DNA from: Acidobacteriota bacterium
GTDB taxonomy: Bacteria > Acidobacteriota > Terriglobia > UBA7540
NCBI GenBank assembly: GCA_021827245.1
Contig: JAKAWN010000174.1
Location: 1 to 13,108, forward strand
Direction: 5' to 3'
DNA: 13,108 nucleotides
Shown here: piece after piece, positions 1-6,343 of the stretch
Layout: each line of letters opens with the position of its first letter
Position numbering within the stretch: position 1 is the stretch's first letter
The notes under the pieces: model-generated
What the model was told of the DNA's origin: nothing
The model's input: only the letters and a program-made list of their open reading frames with translations
Database searches by the model: none
Program-made: the position numbers and the translations under genes

Positions 1-749
1 TCGCCGTTCGATCCCAGCCACTCGCTCAGCCGTACTTTCTTGAAGTCACTGGAAAGCAGCCGCTCGTCATTGTCGCCGCTGTAGATCGGGCTGCCGGTGT
101 CGGGGTTGACGACGCTCCCTTGATAGCGACCCGATTGGGCCACGTTGTAGGCATGAAGCCAAAAGTGAGACAATTTCCCAGTCTCTTTCGACAAAACGAA
201 TAGCGCCGGCTGTGGACACAGCGCATTCCAGCGGGCGCGAGCGCTGGGATAGTTCTTGCGCAGCCGCAGATCAGTCAGGGTGGTCTTGAGACCTTCACGA
301 ACAGTGCGCCCGTGGCGAAGCTTGACTTCGTGGATGCCATTCGGGCTTGTCGAGTTCGAGTTCCGAAGGCCATCAACAAGAAAGACGCGAATGCGCGGGA
401 TAGTTTGCAGTGCTTCGCGACACCATTTGACCGTTAGGTGGCTGGGAACCATCGCGACCGCGGTAAAACTCCTTCCGCCTGAAGCGACGTACAAGCTCGC
501 AAGGGAAATCAAGGTCTTGCCGGTTCCACACTCCGCCACGACCGCGGCGGAGCGTGCTTCGCCGAGCCGCTTCACGGTACCCATGATCGCCAGAGCCTGC
601 CCTGGGTAAGGCCTACGAAGCAAATGCGCAAGCAGCGGCGATGGCGGGTCCTGCGCCCCGTGCAAAGGTGGAAACGACTCGAGGATTCGTTCTCCGATCT
701 CGTTAGAAAATGTGCTGAGATATGTTGGGATATCAGTTATGTTGTCCAT
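1..749 (-). CDS. Superfamily 2 (DEAD/DEAH or SNF2-like) helicase, N-terminal part, cut by window edge
   Basis: The first 249 residues are visible and the frame stays open to base 1. Residues 72-79 read AECGTGKT, a Walker A (motif I) ATP-binding loop. It is preceded by a Q-motif-like segment (PYPGQALAI, Gln51) and followed by a motif Ia-like stretch (AMVPSHLTVKW, about 99-109). This order is typical of the first RecA domain of superfamily 2 helicases and translocases. A DEAD/DEAH box and the second RecA domain are not reached. The ATG at 749-747 is bounded by an in-frame TAA at 767-765, so the start is well constrained, although no good Shine-Dalgarno is seen. It lies 219 bp downstream of the cyclase-like gene on the same strand. 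I infer a DNA or RNA remodelling role linked to the methyltransferase at 5064-6233; the exact family is unknown. Confidence 0.85.
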   Translation of the reverse strand, partial: MDNITDIPTYLSTFSNEIGERILESFPPLHGAQDPPSPLLAHLLRRPYPGQALAIMGTVKRLGEARSAAVVAECGTGKTLISLASLYVASGGRSFTAVAMVPSHLTVKWCREALQTIPRIRVFLVDGLRNSNSTSPNGIHEVKLRHGRTVREGLKTTLTDLRLRKNYPSARARWNALCPQPALFVLSKETGKLSHFWLHAYNVAQSGRYQGSVVNPDTGSPIYSGDNDERLLSSDFKKVRLSEWLGSNG

Positions 750-968
750 TGTTTTGTGAAGGGCTTATTTCATGTGGGGACGGGATTTACACCAATCAAT
801 TCCAAAAGCGAACGATTCTGAATAGGGATTCGAACATGAGAGCACATCGGGAGAATTCCAGAGGATCAAGACCGAACAATGTCCGGCGAGTAAAGGCAGG
901 GGCGTTGCGCAACATTACCGATTTGACGGACCATTAGGTCTTGGGCTTGCAGAATACTTTGCGCACGG
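750..968. other. Intergenic gap between cyclase-like gene and helicase
   Basis: This 219-bp stretch holds no convincing gene. Short plus-strand frames here lack family features and a good ribosome site. It probably carries the helicase promoter on the minus strand, but I could not pick out a clear -35/-10 pair. A small palindrome (CGGCTATAGCCG, 967-978) straddles the stop codon of the cyclase-like gene; it has no T-run and is too short to call a terminator. Confidence 0.4.
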
Positions 969-1712
969 CTATAGCCGCATTTTCATCGCAGCTATCGTTG
1001 CATTGTGGTAGCTATCCAGCCACTTATATTTTTCGCGGATCTTGGGCTTCAGGGCGTGTTTCTTCAGTCCGTTCGTTATGAATTCGTGATGTTGGTCCAG
1101 CAATGCGGGGTACGTGGAGGGATCGTCAAGTTCGCTGCGCAGAACCCGGAGGTAGTCAACAAAGAGGCTGCCGTCGCTGTCCTTGCGGACAAGTCCTCGT
1201 AATGTGCGCTTGTCGGCACGTTTTCCGTTAAGCCATGCGCCACGGATACCATCCAGGACATCGAAGATTCTCCTGTCAACAATGATACGCGGATATTTGG
1301 CATGGTCTCTTTCCAGCTCGTAGGCGCGCACAACCGCAGGCCCAAAGAGCTGGCCCCAGCTTTTGACGACGTCGCCTATCGTTACGGCTCCCCGGATGAG
1401 GATGGCTTCATCAAAAATCAGTCTGGACTGGGCGTGGACCAGATGCAGCAGTTGAGAGAAGAGCTGGGAGGCTGGAGGGTTGTATCGAGCTTTTTCGAGG
1501 GGTGTGGCAATGACGCTCAGATCGGAAAAGTTCACATACTGGTCGTCCGGTATCGCCTTCAGTTTCGTTTTGAAACGCGCCGGCTGCACGGCTTCTTTAA
1601 CCACGCGGATAATGCGCGAGATTTCCCCGGCTCTTCGCGTCTGGATCAGGGCCTTGAAGCCAAGAATATCGAGATACGTGACAAGCGAGACCTCGTACTG
1701 TACGTGTGCCAT
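969..1712 (-). CDS. Class III nucleotidyl cyclase-like protein (247 aa)
   Basis: A soluble 247-aa protein with the layout of a class III adenylate/guanylate cyclase catalytic domain. Residues 11-19 (VTYLDILGF) match the first metal-binding strand, with Asp15 as the candidate metal ligand. Residues 61-66 (NFSDLS) could supply the second Asp (Asp64). Residues 107-146 (RGAVTIGDVV, then FGPAVVRAYELER, then YPRIIVD) correspond to the C-terminal half of the fold, where true cyclases have the conserved N-x-x-x-R region. There is no signal peptide, membrane segment or receiver domain. The start is supported by AAGGGTG at 1723-1717, four bases before the ATG and touching the upstream stop, so it is very likely co-transcribed with the Nmad2-like gene. 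Many uncharacterised bacterial proteins share this pattern, and stand-alone cyclases occur in Pycsar anti-phage systems. Activity and product are not predictable, and it could be a non-cyclising relative. Confidence 0.6.
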   Translation of the reverse strand: MAHVQYEVSLVTYLDILGFKALIQTRRAGEISRIIRVVKEAVQPARFKTKLKAIPDDQYVNFSDLSVIATPLEKARYNPPASQLFSQLLHLVHAQSRLIFDEAILIRGAVTIGDVVKSWGQLFGPAVVRAYELERDHAKYPRIIVDRRIFDVLDGIRGAWLNGKRADKRTLRGLVRKDSDGSLFVDYLRVLRSELDDPSTYPALLDQHHEFITNGLKKHALKPKIREKYKWLDSYHNATIAAMKMRL

Positions 1713-1722
1713 TTTTCACCCT

Positions 1723-2409
1723 TCAATCGCACGTGCACTTGTGCGCGCAGACGGTACGTGCTTCGCGATCGGAATACTGGACAGTGTTCTTCATTTGGGG
1801 AACCCAGGAAATTATCGCACGGGCTGCCGCGCCGGTTACCAGCAGGTGTTTCCCGCGCGGGTTCCTGCCAAGGGGATTTCGAAGAGTTGCAAGATCATTC
1901 TTGAGTCCGTCTTGAAGCAGGGCGACCAAATGCCGGTCCACTGCCGGCGCCTCACCCTCGGCAACCCATGATCCGGCACCGCCGACAAGAAATATGTCGC
2001 GTTTGCCCTGGATGTCGCTTCGCCATTTTCCCGGATGGGGCGCACCGGGGATGTGCTCATATGCGGAAGGTTTTCCTTCTTCAAACGGCACGCCCTTTGC
2101 GGGGCGAACATGGATTGCGTGGCCGCGCAGAGCGCGAAAAATCCTGTCATCTCTTCCGCGTTTGAACGCTTCGGCAAACGTCATTGTGTCAGCGACCTTC
2201 ATCCATAGCAGAACACGCCGTTTCCCAACCATGGTTGGTGAGACGCCCATAATGTAATCTCGCGGTCTTACCAGGGGGCGCATTCTCTTCTTGCACGGGC
2301 CGAAGAAGACAAGACGGTCAGTCACCCAGGGAACGCATCCAACTAAACGATAGCCGATGCTCACAGTGGAAATGACGTAAGCGAAGACGCGGGGATTATT
2401 AGTGGACAT
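1723..2409 (-). CDS. Nmad2-like protein (nucleotide modification associated domain 2), tentative
   Basis: About 228 aa from the ATG at 2409 (MSTNNPRVFAYV). The order of features resembles the Nmad2 family: an opening beta strand (FAYVIS), a Cys-containing basic stretch followed by a D-[YW]-hydrophobic-G turn (GPCKKRMRP, then RDYIMGVSP), a strand ending in a 'MKVADTMTFAEAF' segment comparable to the family's 'M-x-V-x-x-x-x-(T/S)-F-x-E' region, and a later strand with DIFLVGGAGSW. Nmad domains were named from their genomic association with nucleic-acid base modification genes. Biochemical functions are largely unknown, and this assignment rests on recalled patterns without any search. The frame runs further upstream to 2541, but the region before 2409 overlaps the preceding gene and looks non-coding. 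The gap to the kinase-like gene is 40 bp and the gap to the cyclase-like gene is 10 bp. Confidence 0.5.
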   Translation of the reverse strand: MSTNNPRVFAYVISTVSIGYRLVGCVPWVTDRLVFFGPCKKRMRPLVRPRDYIMGVSPTMVGKRRVLLWMKVADTMTFAEAFKRGRDDRIFRALRGHAIHVRPAKGVPFEEGKPSAYEHIPGAPHPGKWRSDIQGKRDIFLVGGAGSWVAEGEAPAVDRHLVALLQDGLKNDLATLRNPLGRNPRGKHLLVTGAAARAIISWVPQMKNTVQYSDREARTVCAHKCTCD

Positions 2410-2449
2410 GTTTTGTCTCGCGGCGCGTTGGGATGCTGTCCTCCGCGTC

Positions 2450-2974
2450 TTAGGGATCCCAGAATGCTTGATGCTCTTCTGTCGCAAAGTCGATGAATAT
2501 GAAATTGTTCGGATCGTCCGGAAAGAATATCGAGGTATCAATCAGATGATGAACGCCGACGTCATAAAACTTTTGCAGTGCCTTCACGATATGGAGGGGG
2601 CCGAAGCCATCGGGGAATTCCCCGAGTTTTCGAGCATGGCCTTCGATGTATTGGATGGCATAGCAGTGGTCGAGCATATAGAGGTGAGCGACGCTTGTGC
2701 CTGAGCCGATGACGTTCTCAATTACACAGCGGCGAAAGGATCGTGGAATGTGGTTGCGCAGGAAGGGATGCTGTGCGGCGCGCTCATAAGCCTCACATTC
2801 TGAGAGGTAGGTTTTGTGGCGTCGCTCATCGTCTTGGGGGCGGGTGAGGTCTTGGCTCACGTTTGTGGGATGTTGGCTACTGATGAAGAGTTTGTAGGCA
2901 AGCGTGTCGCCCAGCGGTCTGAAAATGTCAGAATAAGCTCCGCTTTCGATCATGTCTTCAGCTCTCAGGATCAT
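2450..2974 (-). CDS. Protein kinase-like protein with degraded catalytic loop (174 aa)
   Basis: The 174-aa product reads like a shortened protein-kinase fold. Residues 11-18 (SGAYSDIF) resemble a glycine-rich loop, Lys28 in LAYKLF sits where the ATP-binding Lys is expected, and Glu59 or Glu61 in a helix (SECEAYERA) could be its partner. Residues 140-164 (GVHHLIDTSIFF, then FIFIDFA) look like the catalytic loop and the metal-binding DFG-type motif (Asp162). Aligned on that region, the catalytic Asp and the following Asn of H-x-D-x-x-x-x-N are not at their usual places, so it may be a pseudokinase or a distant phosphotransferase. It is shorter than a typical 250-300 aa kinase domain. The ATG overlaps the stop of the split upstream ORF as ATGA, with GTGAGG at 2984-2979 as ribosome site. 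The assignment is by eye; no substrate can be named. Confidence 0.5.
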   Translation of the reverse strand: MILRAEDMIESGAYSDIFRPLGDTLAYKLFISSQHPTNVSQDLTRPQDDERRHKTYLSECEAYERAAQHPFLRNHIPRSFRRCVIENVIGSGTSVAHLYMLDHCYAIQYIEGHARKLGEFPDGFGPLHIVKALQKFYDVGVHHLIDTSIFFPDDPNNFIFIDFATEEHQAFWDP

Positions 2975-3067
2975 GTCGCCTCACCCTGGCTGGCTTTGAG
3001 GAGATGGGTGGCATTGGAGAGGTCACTCAGCGCGAATAAAATAGAGTAGCACGCGCCCGCTCTTCCT

Positions 3068-3071
3068 CTAA
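3068..3071. repeat. Target site duplication CTAA, left copy
   Basis: CTAA directly abuts the left inverted repeat and is repeated right after the other end of the element at 4385-4388. A 4-bp duplication of this type is usual for IS5-group elements. Confidence 0.88.
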
Positions 3072-3089
3072 CAGTTTGTTGAAAAATGC
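3072..3089 (+). repeat. IS left inverted repeat
   Basis: CAGTTTGTTGAAAAATGC matches 17 of 18 bases of the reverse complement of the opposite end. Confidence 0.93.
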
Positions 3090-3157
3090 ACTTTCTTCGT
3101 AACGTTGAAGTGGTCTCGCGCATCGATTGTTGTAAATCTCGAAGCGGAGGAGCGACG

Positions 3158-4231
3158 ATGCGCGGAGCCGATCAGAAACAGGAAGCGATGTTCAGTTACG
3201 TTTCGCCGGAGAAGCGGGGGCCGAGCGAGCATCCCTTGCGGCCCATCCGCGAGATGGTGGACGCGGCGTTGAAAGAGATGTCGTCGCGCTTTGCTCGACT
3301 GTATGCCCAAGGCGGGCGACCGTCGATAGCGCCCGAGCGGCTGTTGCGGGCCCTGTTGCTGCAGATCTTCTATTCCATCCGCAGCGAGCGGCTGCTGATG
3401 GAGCAGTTGGACTACAACCTGCTGTTCCGCTGGTTCGTGGGGATGGAGATGGACGAGCGGGTGTGGGATCACGCGGTGTTCAGCAAGAACCGGGAGCGGC
3501 TGCTGAACGAAGAGATGGCCGAAGCGTTCTTCCAGCGAGTGCTGAAGATGGCGCAGCCCTATCTGTCCGACGAACACTTCACCGTGGACGGCACACTGAT
3601 CGAGGCCTGGGCGAGTCACAAGAGTTTTCGCCCCAAGGATGAAGAGCCGGGAACCGGGGACGGGAATCGGGAAGTCGACTTCCACGGCCAGACACGCTCG
3701 AATGACACGCACCAATCCACGACCGATCCGGAGGCGCGGCTGTATAAGAAGTCGAAGGGCAGCGAAGCCAAGCTCAGCTACCTGGGTCACGGGCTGATGG
3801 AGAATCGGAACGGGCTGCTGGTGAGAACGCTGGTGACGCCGGCCGACGGCACCGCTGAGCGCGAAGCTGCCTTGCGAATGGCCCGAAAGATTTCCGTGGT
3901 TCGGCGAGTGACGCTGGGCGCGGACAAGAACTACGACACACGCGACTTCGTGCGCGAGTTGCGACGGATGAACGTTACGCCGCACGTGGCTCAGAACACC
4001 ACGAAGCGGTCGAGTGCGATTGACCGACGCACGACACGGCACGCCGGCTACGCGGTCAGTCAGCAGAAACGGAAACGGGTGGAACAGAGCTTCGGCTGGA
4101 TGAAGATCATCGGCATGTTGAGAAAGGTGAAGTTGCGGGGCCGGGAGAAAGTCGGTTGGTTGTTCACTTTCGCCGGGGCGGCCTACAACTTGATTCGCTT
4201 GCAGCGGCTGCAAGCGCAGGCGGCGGCATGA
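3158..4231 (+). CDS. IS5-family DDE transposase (357 aa)
   Basis: A full-length cut-and-paste transposase. The N-terminus (MFSYVSPEKR, HPLRPIREMVD) and the DNA-binding region with RSERLLMEQLDYNLLFRWFVG are characteristic of IS5-like transposases with a DUF772-type N-terminal domain. The catalytic triad can be placed at Asp144 (FTVDGT), Asp256 (LGADKNYD) and Glu309 (RKRVEQSFGWMK). The last lies in the conserved R-x-x-x-E region near the C-terminus. The start at 3158 is chosen over an earlier in-frame ATG at 3086 because GGAGGAG lies at 3146-3152 and family proteins begin near MRGADQKQEAMF. There is no frameshift, so the enzyme should be functional. It acts on the inverted repeats at 3072 and 4384. 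Confidence 0.95.
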   Translation: MRGADQKQEAMFSYVSPEKRGPSEHPLRPIREMVDAALKEMSSRFARLYAQGGRPSIAPERLLRALLLQIFYSIRSERLLMEQLDYNLLFRWFVGMEMDERVWDHAVFSKNRERLLNEEMAEAFFQRVLKMAQPYLSDEHFTVDGTLIEAWASHKSFRPKDEEPGTGDGNREVDFHGQTRSNDTHQSTTDPEARLYKKSKGSEAKLSYLGHGLMENRNGLLVRTLVTPADGTAEREAALRMARKISVVRRVTLGADKNYDTRDFVRELRRMNVTPHVAQNTTKRSSAIDRRTTRHAGYAVSQQKRKRVEQSFGWMKIIGMLRKVKLRGREKVGWLFTFAGAAYNLIRLQRLQAQAAA

Positions 4232-4366
4232 GCGGAAGGCTGGAAAGGTACTCCGAAAGGCCCAAGACGGCCTGCCCAAAAGCCTCCGAACCCCTGCCCA
4301 GGATCTCTTCACCCTCGACATAACTCGCTCCGGACGCGAATTGAAAAGGAAAAGCATCGTCAAACC

Positions 4367-4384
4367 GCAGTTTTCAACAAACTG
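4367..4384 (-). repeat. IS right inverted repeat
   Basis: Read on the minus strand it is CAGTTTGTTGAAAACTGC, one mismatch from the left end. Confidence 0.93.
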
Positions 4385-4388
4385 CTAA
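4385..4388. repeat. Target site duplication CTAA, right copy
   Basis: Second copy of CTAA, directly after the right inverted repeat. Joining the flanks at one copy restores the 58-codon reading frame on the minus strand. Confidence 0.88.
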
Positions 4389-4478
4389 GTTCCCTTTGAA
4401 GGGACCCTTGCCATGCTGAATCATCGCACGTTCCCGGTCGTGGGAGGCCATCGGACGCGGCCATTTTGTAGAGGAAAT

Positions 4479-4508
4479 ATGATCTCAGCTAGACGCAATC
4501 CGCGTCAA
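4479..4508 (-). promoter_or_regulatory. Candidate sigma70-type promoter upstream of the IS-split ORF
   Basis: On the minus strand, TTGACG (4508-4503) is followed after an 18-bp spacer by GATCAT (4484-4479), a fair match to -35/-10 hexamers. It points into the 58-codon ORF and, before the IS inserted, into the kinase/Nmad2/cyclase genes. The -35 overlaps the stop of the 191-aa gene. No experimental support; chance matches of this quality are common. Confidence 0.3.
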
Positions 4509-5080
4509 ATCAATCCCAGGTAACTTCCTTTTGTGCCGGTAATCAGCACGGGAGAGCATCCGAGTCCAGCCAGAGGACGGATAACTCTGCGTCGCTTCAA
4601 CTCGCTCAGAAACCAATCTGCCCACTCCGGAACGACGGGCAAGCCGAAGCGCTCTGATAAGCGGTAGAGGACAAAGACTGGATCATTGTTTGACAAGATG
4701 GTTCGATTGCTCTCGATGGCCGCGCCCAAGCGCGTCGCGGCGAGTTCAGCGGAGACAGCCACAAGATGGCGCACCGGGCGGCGCCGACCAGGAATGCTGA
4801 CGCTTCCCCGATAACACTCGGCCTTTTCACCCAAGCTCAGTTCGAGAGCCGCAAAGTCCGGGCCCTCGACCTTAAAGATCTGGTTCTGATGAACGGCCGC
4901 CCAAACCGCGCTCACATCGGATTCGCCTCCGACCACAGAGAGGAGATGAAAGTTCCCGTCACGGCCGTTCTCCGCAACCTCGGCGATGCAGCGGTCCACC
5001 CGCAACCGAACACGCACCGTGGTGTCTTTCATTGCCCGCGTGAACTCAAGCCATCCGAAGCGTTCATGCGCGTTCTTCAT
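4505..5080 (-). CDS. Unknown protein (191 aa) overlapping the methyltransferase gene
   Basis: I do not recognise a family. The 191-aa product starts MKNAHERFGWLEF, is soluble by inspection, and has no signal peptide or membrane helix. It has a basic patch near residues 115-120 (PGRRRPVRH), alternating hydrophobic strands, and a C-terminal half with a helix-rich FVLYRLSERFGL, then WADWFLSELKRRRVI. The start at 5080 is preferred over the longer frame to 5131 because GAGGTG lies at 5090-5085 and the shorter version overlaps the end of the methyltransferase gene by only 17 bp. That overlap argues for translational coupling and a shared function with the methyltransferase, perhaps as a specificity or partner subunit; this is inference only. 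Confidence 0.7.
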   Translation of the reverse strand: MKNAHERFGWLEFTRAMKDTTVRVRLRVDRCIAEVAENGRDGNFHLLSVVGGESDVSAVWAAVHQNQIFKVEGPDFAALELSLGEKAECYRGSVSIPGRRRPVRHLVAVSAELAATRLGAAIESNRTILSNNDPVFVLYRLSERFGLPVVPEWADWFLSELKRRRVIRPLAGLGCSPVLITGTKGSYLGLI

Positions 5081-6233
5081 CTCGCACCTCGTTGAGACGG
5101 AATTTGCGGCCGGCGCTCGAACAGGACTCAACCGGCACAGCTTGACCGGATGTTTCGTTAGTCGCTGCTTTCTCGTTTTTCTCTTCCGGCGGCGGGTCGT
5201 TCGTCAGTACAGACGTGCGGCCATCGGCATACAGAAGATTGAGGCAATGGGAGAACTGCTCCTTCTCGCGGATTGTGGCAACGCCGTTTTCGTCTTCTTC
5301 TTCTAAACGGAGAACTGTTTTAACCCCTTGCCATCGCGCGAGGTGGCGCAGGTCGCCCTCACCGAAAATTCCATCCAAAAGTCCCGACGTGGCCAGGAGC
5401 GCTACATGCCCTTGGTGTAATGGAGTCAGCGGCCGGCCCCGCTCGCGGAATTCGGGGGCAAACAGAATTCGCCGCGCCTGGCGGTAGGCGGGAGACTCGG
5501 GAAGCTGGTCCTCAATTTCGTCGAGTGGCAGGCCACGGTGGACGAGCTCGATGGGCTCGGCCTCGGGCACGGGATAGATGCGATGCGGCTGGTCAGTAAG
5601 GATCGGAAGCGCATCAATGTTCCGGGATTTCCGACCATACTCCAGCCGCCACCAACTGATCTCGCGCTCCTGCAAACGCTCGCGCTCGCGCTGCGTGCGC
5701 CGAACCGCAAAAACCGCGATCTGCTTATACTGAACACTTTCGGGTTCACTCAGCCGGTACACTTCAGCGTCCTTGAACTGGAGCGACAGAATGTTCCCGC
5801 AAACCGCGAGCTGCGCGACAGGAATAATCAGAATCAGCACGCCGCCCGACTTGAGCCAGCGGTAAGTACGTTGGAGGAAGAGGGCTTCGAGGCGCTGGCC
5901 GGTGCCATCGTTGCTGGCGACTGTGTCGTAAGGCGGATTCAAAATCATGCAGGAGGAGGACTCAATCCTGCAGTCGACGTCAAAGCAGTCTCCATAAATA
6001 ACCTGATCGAGCCGCTGCTTGGCTTCATCAGCTCGATAGGCGTCCAGCTCAATGCCGCAGCGCTGGCCTTGGCTGCCCTCAGTAATAACGGTGAGAGCCT
6101 TTCCTTCGCCGGCGCACGGGTCCAGCGCGGTGAAACTGGAAGTCGGAAAGTCGAGATGCTGGCGGATGCGGCGGGCTTCTGTCTCGGGCAGAGGAAAGAA
6201 TCCCATGCGATATTTCGAAGTCGGGCGTGCCAT
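5064..6233 (-). CDS. Class I SAM-dependent methyltransferase, DUF6094-like, NPPY type (389 aa)
   Basis: Probable S-adenosylmethionine-dependent methyltransferase. Residues 35-44 (FTALDPCAGEG) form motif I that binds SAM. GIELDAYRAD (60-69) fits the acidic motif II. ILNPPYD (97-103) is the motif IV of amino-methylating enzymes that act on adenine N6 or cytosine N4. GGVLILIIP (130-138) is the following strand. The opening MARPTSKYRMGFFPLPE and overall plan resemble the DUF6094 group, which is found mostly in mobile elements. The C-terminal half (about 200-389) is unassigned and may recognise target or partner. The start at 6233 is set by AGGAGG at 6248-6243; the frame extends to 6329 but without a comparable ribosome site. 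No restriction nuclease is visible nearby, so a role in epigenetic marking or self-protection of the element is more likely than classical restriction. Confidence 0.85.
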   Translation of the reverse strand: MARPTSKYRMGFFPLPETEARRIRQHLDFPTSSFTALDPCAGEGKALTVITEGSQGQRCGIELDAYRADEAKQRLDQVIYGDCFDVDCRIESSSCMILNPPYDTVASNDGTGQRLEALFLQRTYRWLKSGGVLILIIPVAQLAVCGNILSLQFKDAEVYRLSEPESVQYKQIAVFAVRRTQRERERLQEREISWWRLEYGRKSRNIDALPILTDQPHRIYPVPEAEPIELVHRGLPLDEIEDQLPESPAYRQARRILFAPEFRERGRPLTPLHQGHVALLATSGLLDGIFGEGDLRHLARWQGVKTVLRLEEEDENGVATIREKEQFSHCLNLLYADGRTSVLTNDPPPEEKNEKAATNETSGQAVPVESCSSAGRKFRLNEVRDEERA

Positions 6234-6343
6234 TCCAGGTGTCCTCCTGAACGGTGTTTGTGATCTGAAACAGCGATCGGCATTAACAACTGCTATGCCG
6301 TGAGCATCTGGCCATTCGATAAGGTCCAAGCTGGAAGCGACAA

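Larger units (their letters stand above)
3072..4384 (+). mobile_element. Complete IS5-family insertion sequence, 1313 bp
   Basis: The ends are imperfect 18-bp inverted repeats: CAGTTTGTTGAAAAATGC at 3072-3089 and, read on the opposite strand, CAGTTTGTTGAAAACTGC at 4384-4367, with one mismatch. Immediately outside is a 4-bp direct repeat CTAA (3068-3071 and 4385-4388), matching the short YTAR-type target duplications known for the IS5 group. The single long gene is an intact DDE transposase. Ends, duplication and gene are all intact, which suggests a recent insertion. It sits inside the minus-strand gene run and would separate the kinase/Nmad2/cyclase genes from upstream transcription unless they have their own or an IS-borne promoter. 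Confidence 0.93.
2971..4464 (-). pseudogene. 58-codon ORF interrupted by the IS5-type element
   Basis: If the IS (3072-4384) and one CTAA copy are removed, the minus strand reads as one open frame of 58 codons from ATG 4464-4462 to TGA 2973-2971. The N-terminal part is 4464-4385 and the C-terminal part is 3067-2971. Its stop overlaps the start of the kinase-like gene as ATGA, a common arrangement for translational coupling. The predicted peptide starts MAASDGLPRP and ends KASQGEAT, and I recognise no domain. There is no good Shine-Dalgarno before the ATG. A 58-codon frame can arise by chance, so this is a candidate broken small gene, not a certain one. Confidence 0.4.

Noticed and set aside
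815..845. tRNA T-arm-like string (TTCGAATCCC on the minus strand) as a possible attachment or tRNA remnant
   Set aside because: The flanking bases do not pair as a T stem and no other tRNA arms are present.
1302..1904. 200-aa plus-strand frame
   Set aside because: Antisense to the cyclase-like and Nmad2-like genes; no family pattern or ribosome site.
3068..4363. 431-aa minus-strand open frame across the IS
   Set aside because: It is antisense to the intact transposase, is rich in His, Arg, Pro and Gln with no domain pattern, and arises from the GC-rich codon use of the real gene.
4391..4404. Inverted repeat TCCCTTTGAAGGGA as a terminator or operator
   Set aside because: The loop is only 2-4 bases, there is no T-run, and it lies inside the restored 58-codon frame.
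5538..6263. 241-aa plus-strand frame
   Set aside because: Shadow of the methyltransferase, whose motifs and ribosome site are clear on the other strand.
6234..6329. N-terminal extension of the methyltransferase to the ATG at 6329
   Set aside because: The internal ATG at 6233 has AGGAGG nine bases upstream and begins the family-like sequence; the extension lacks a comparable ribosome site.
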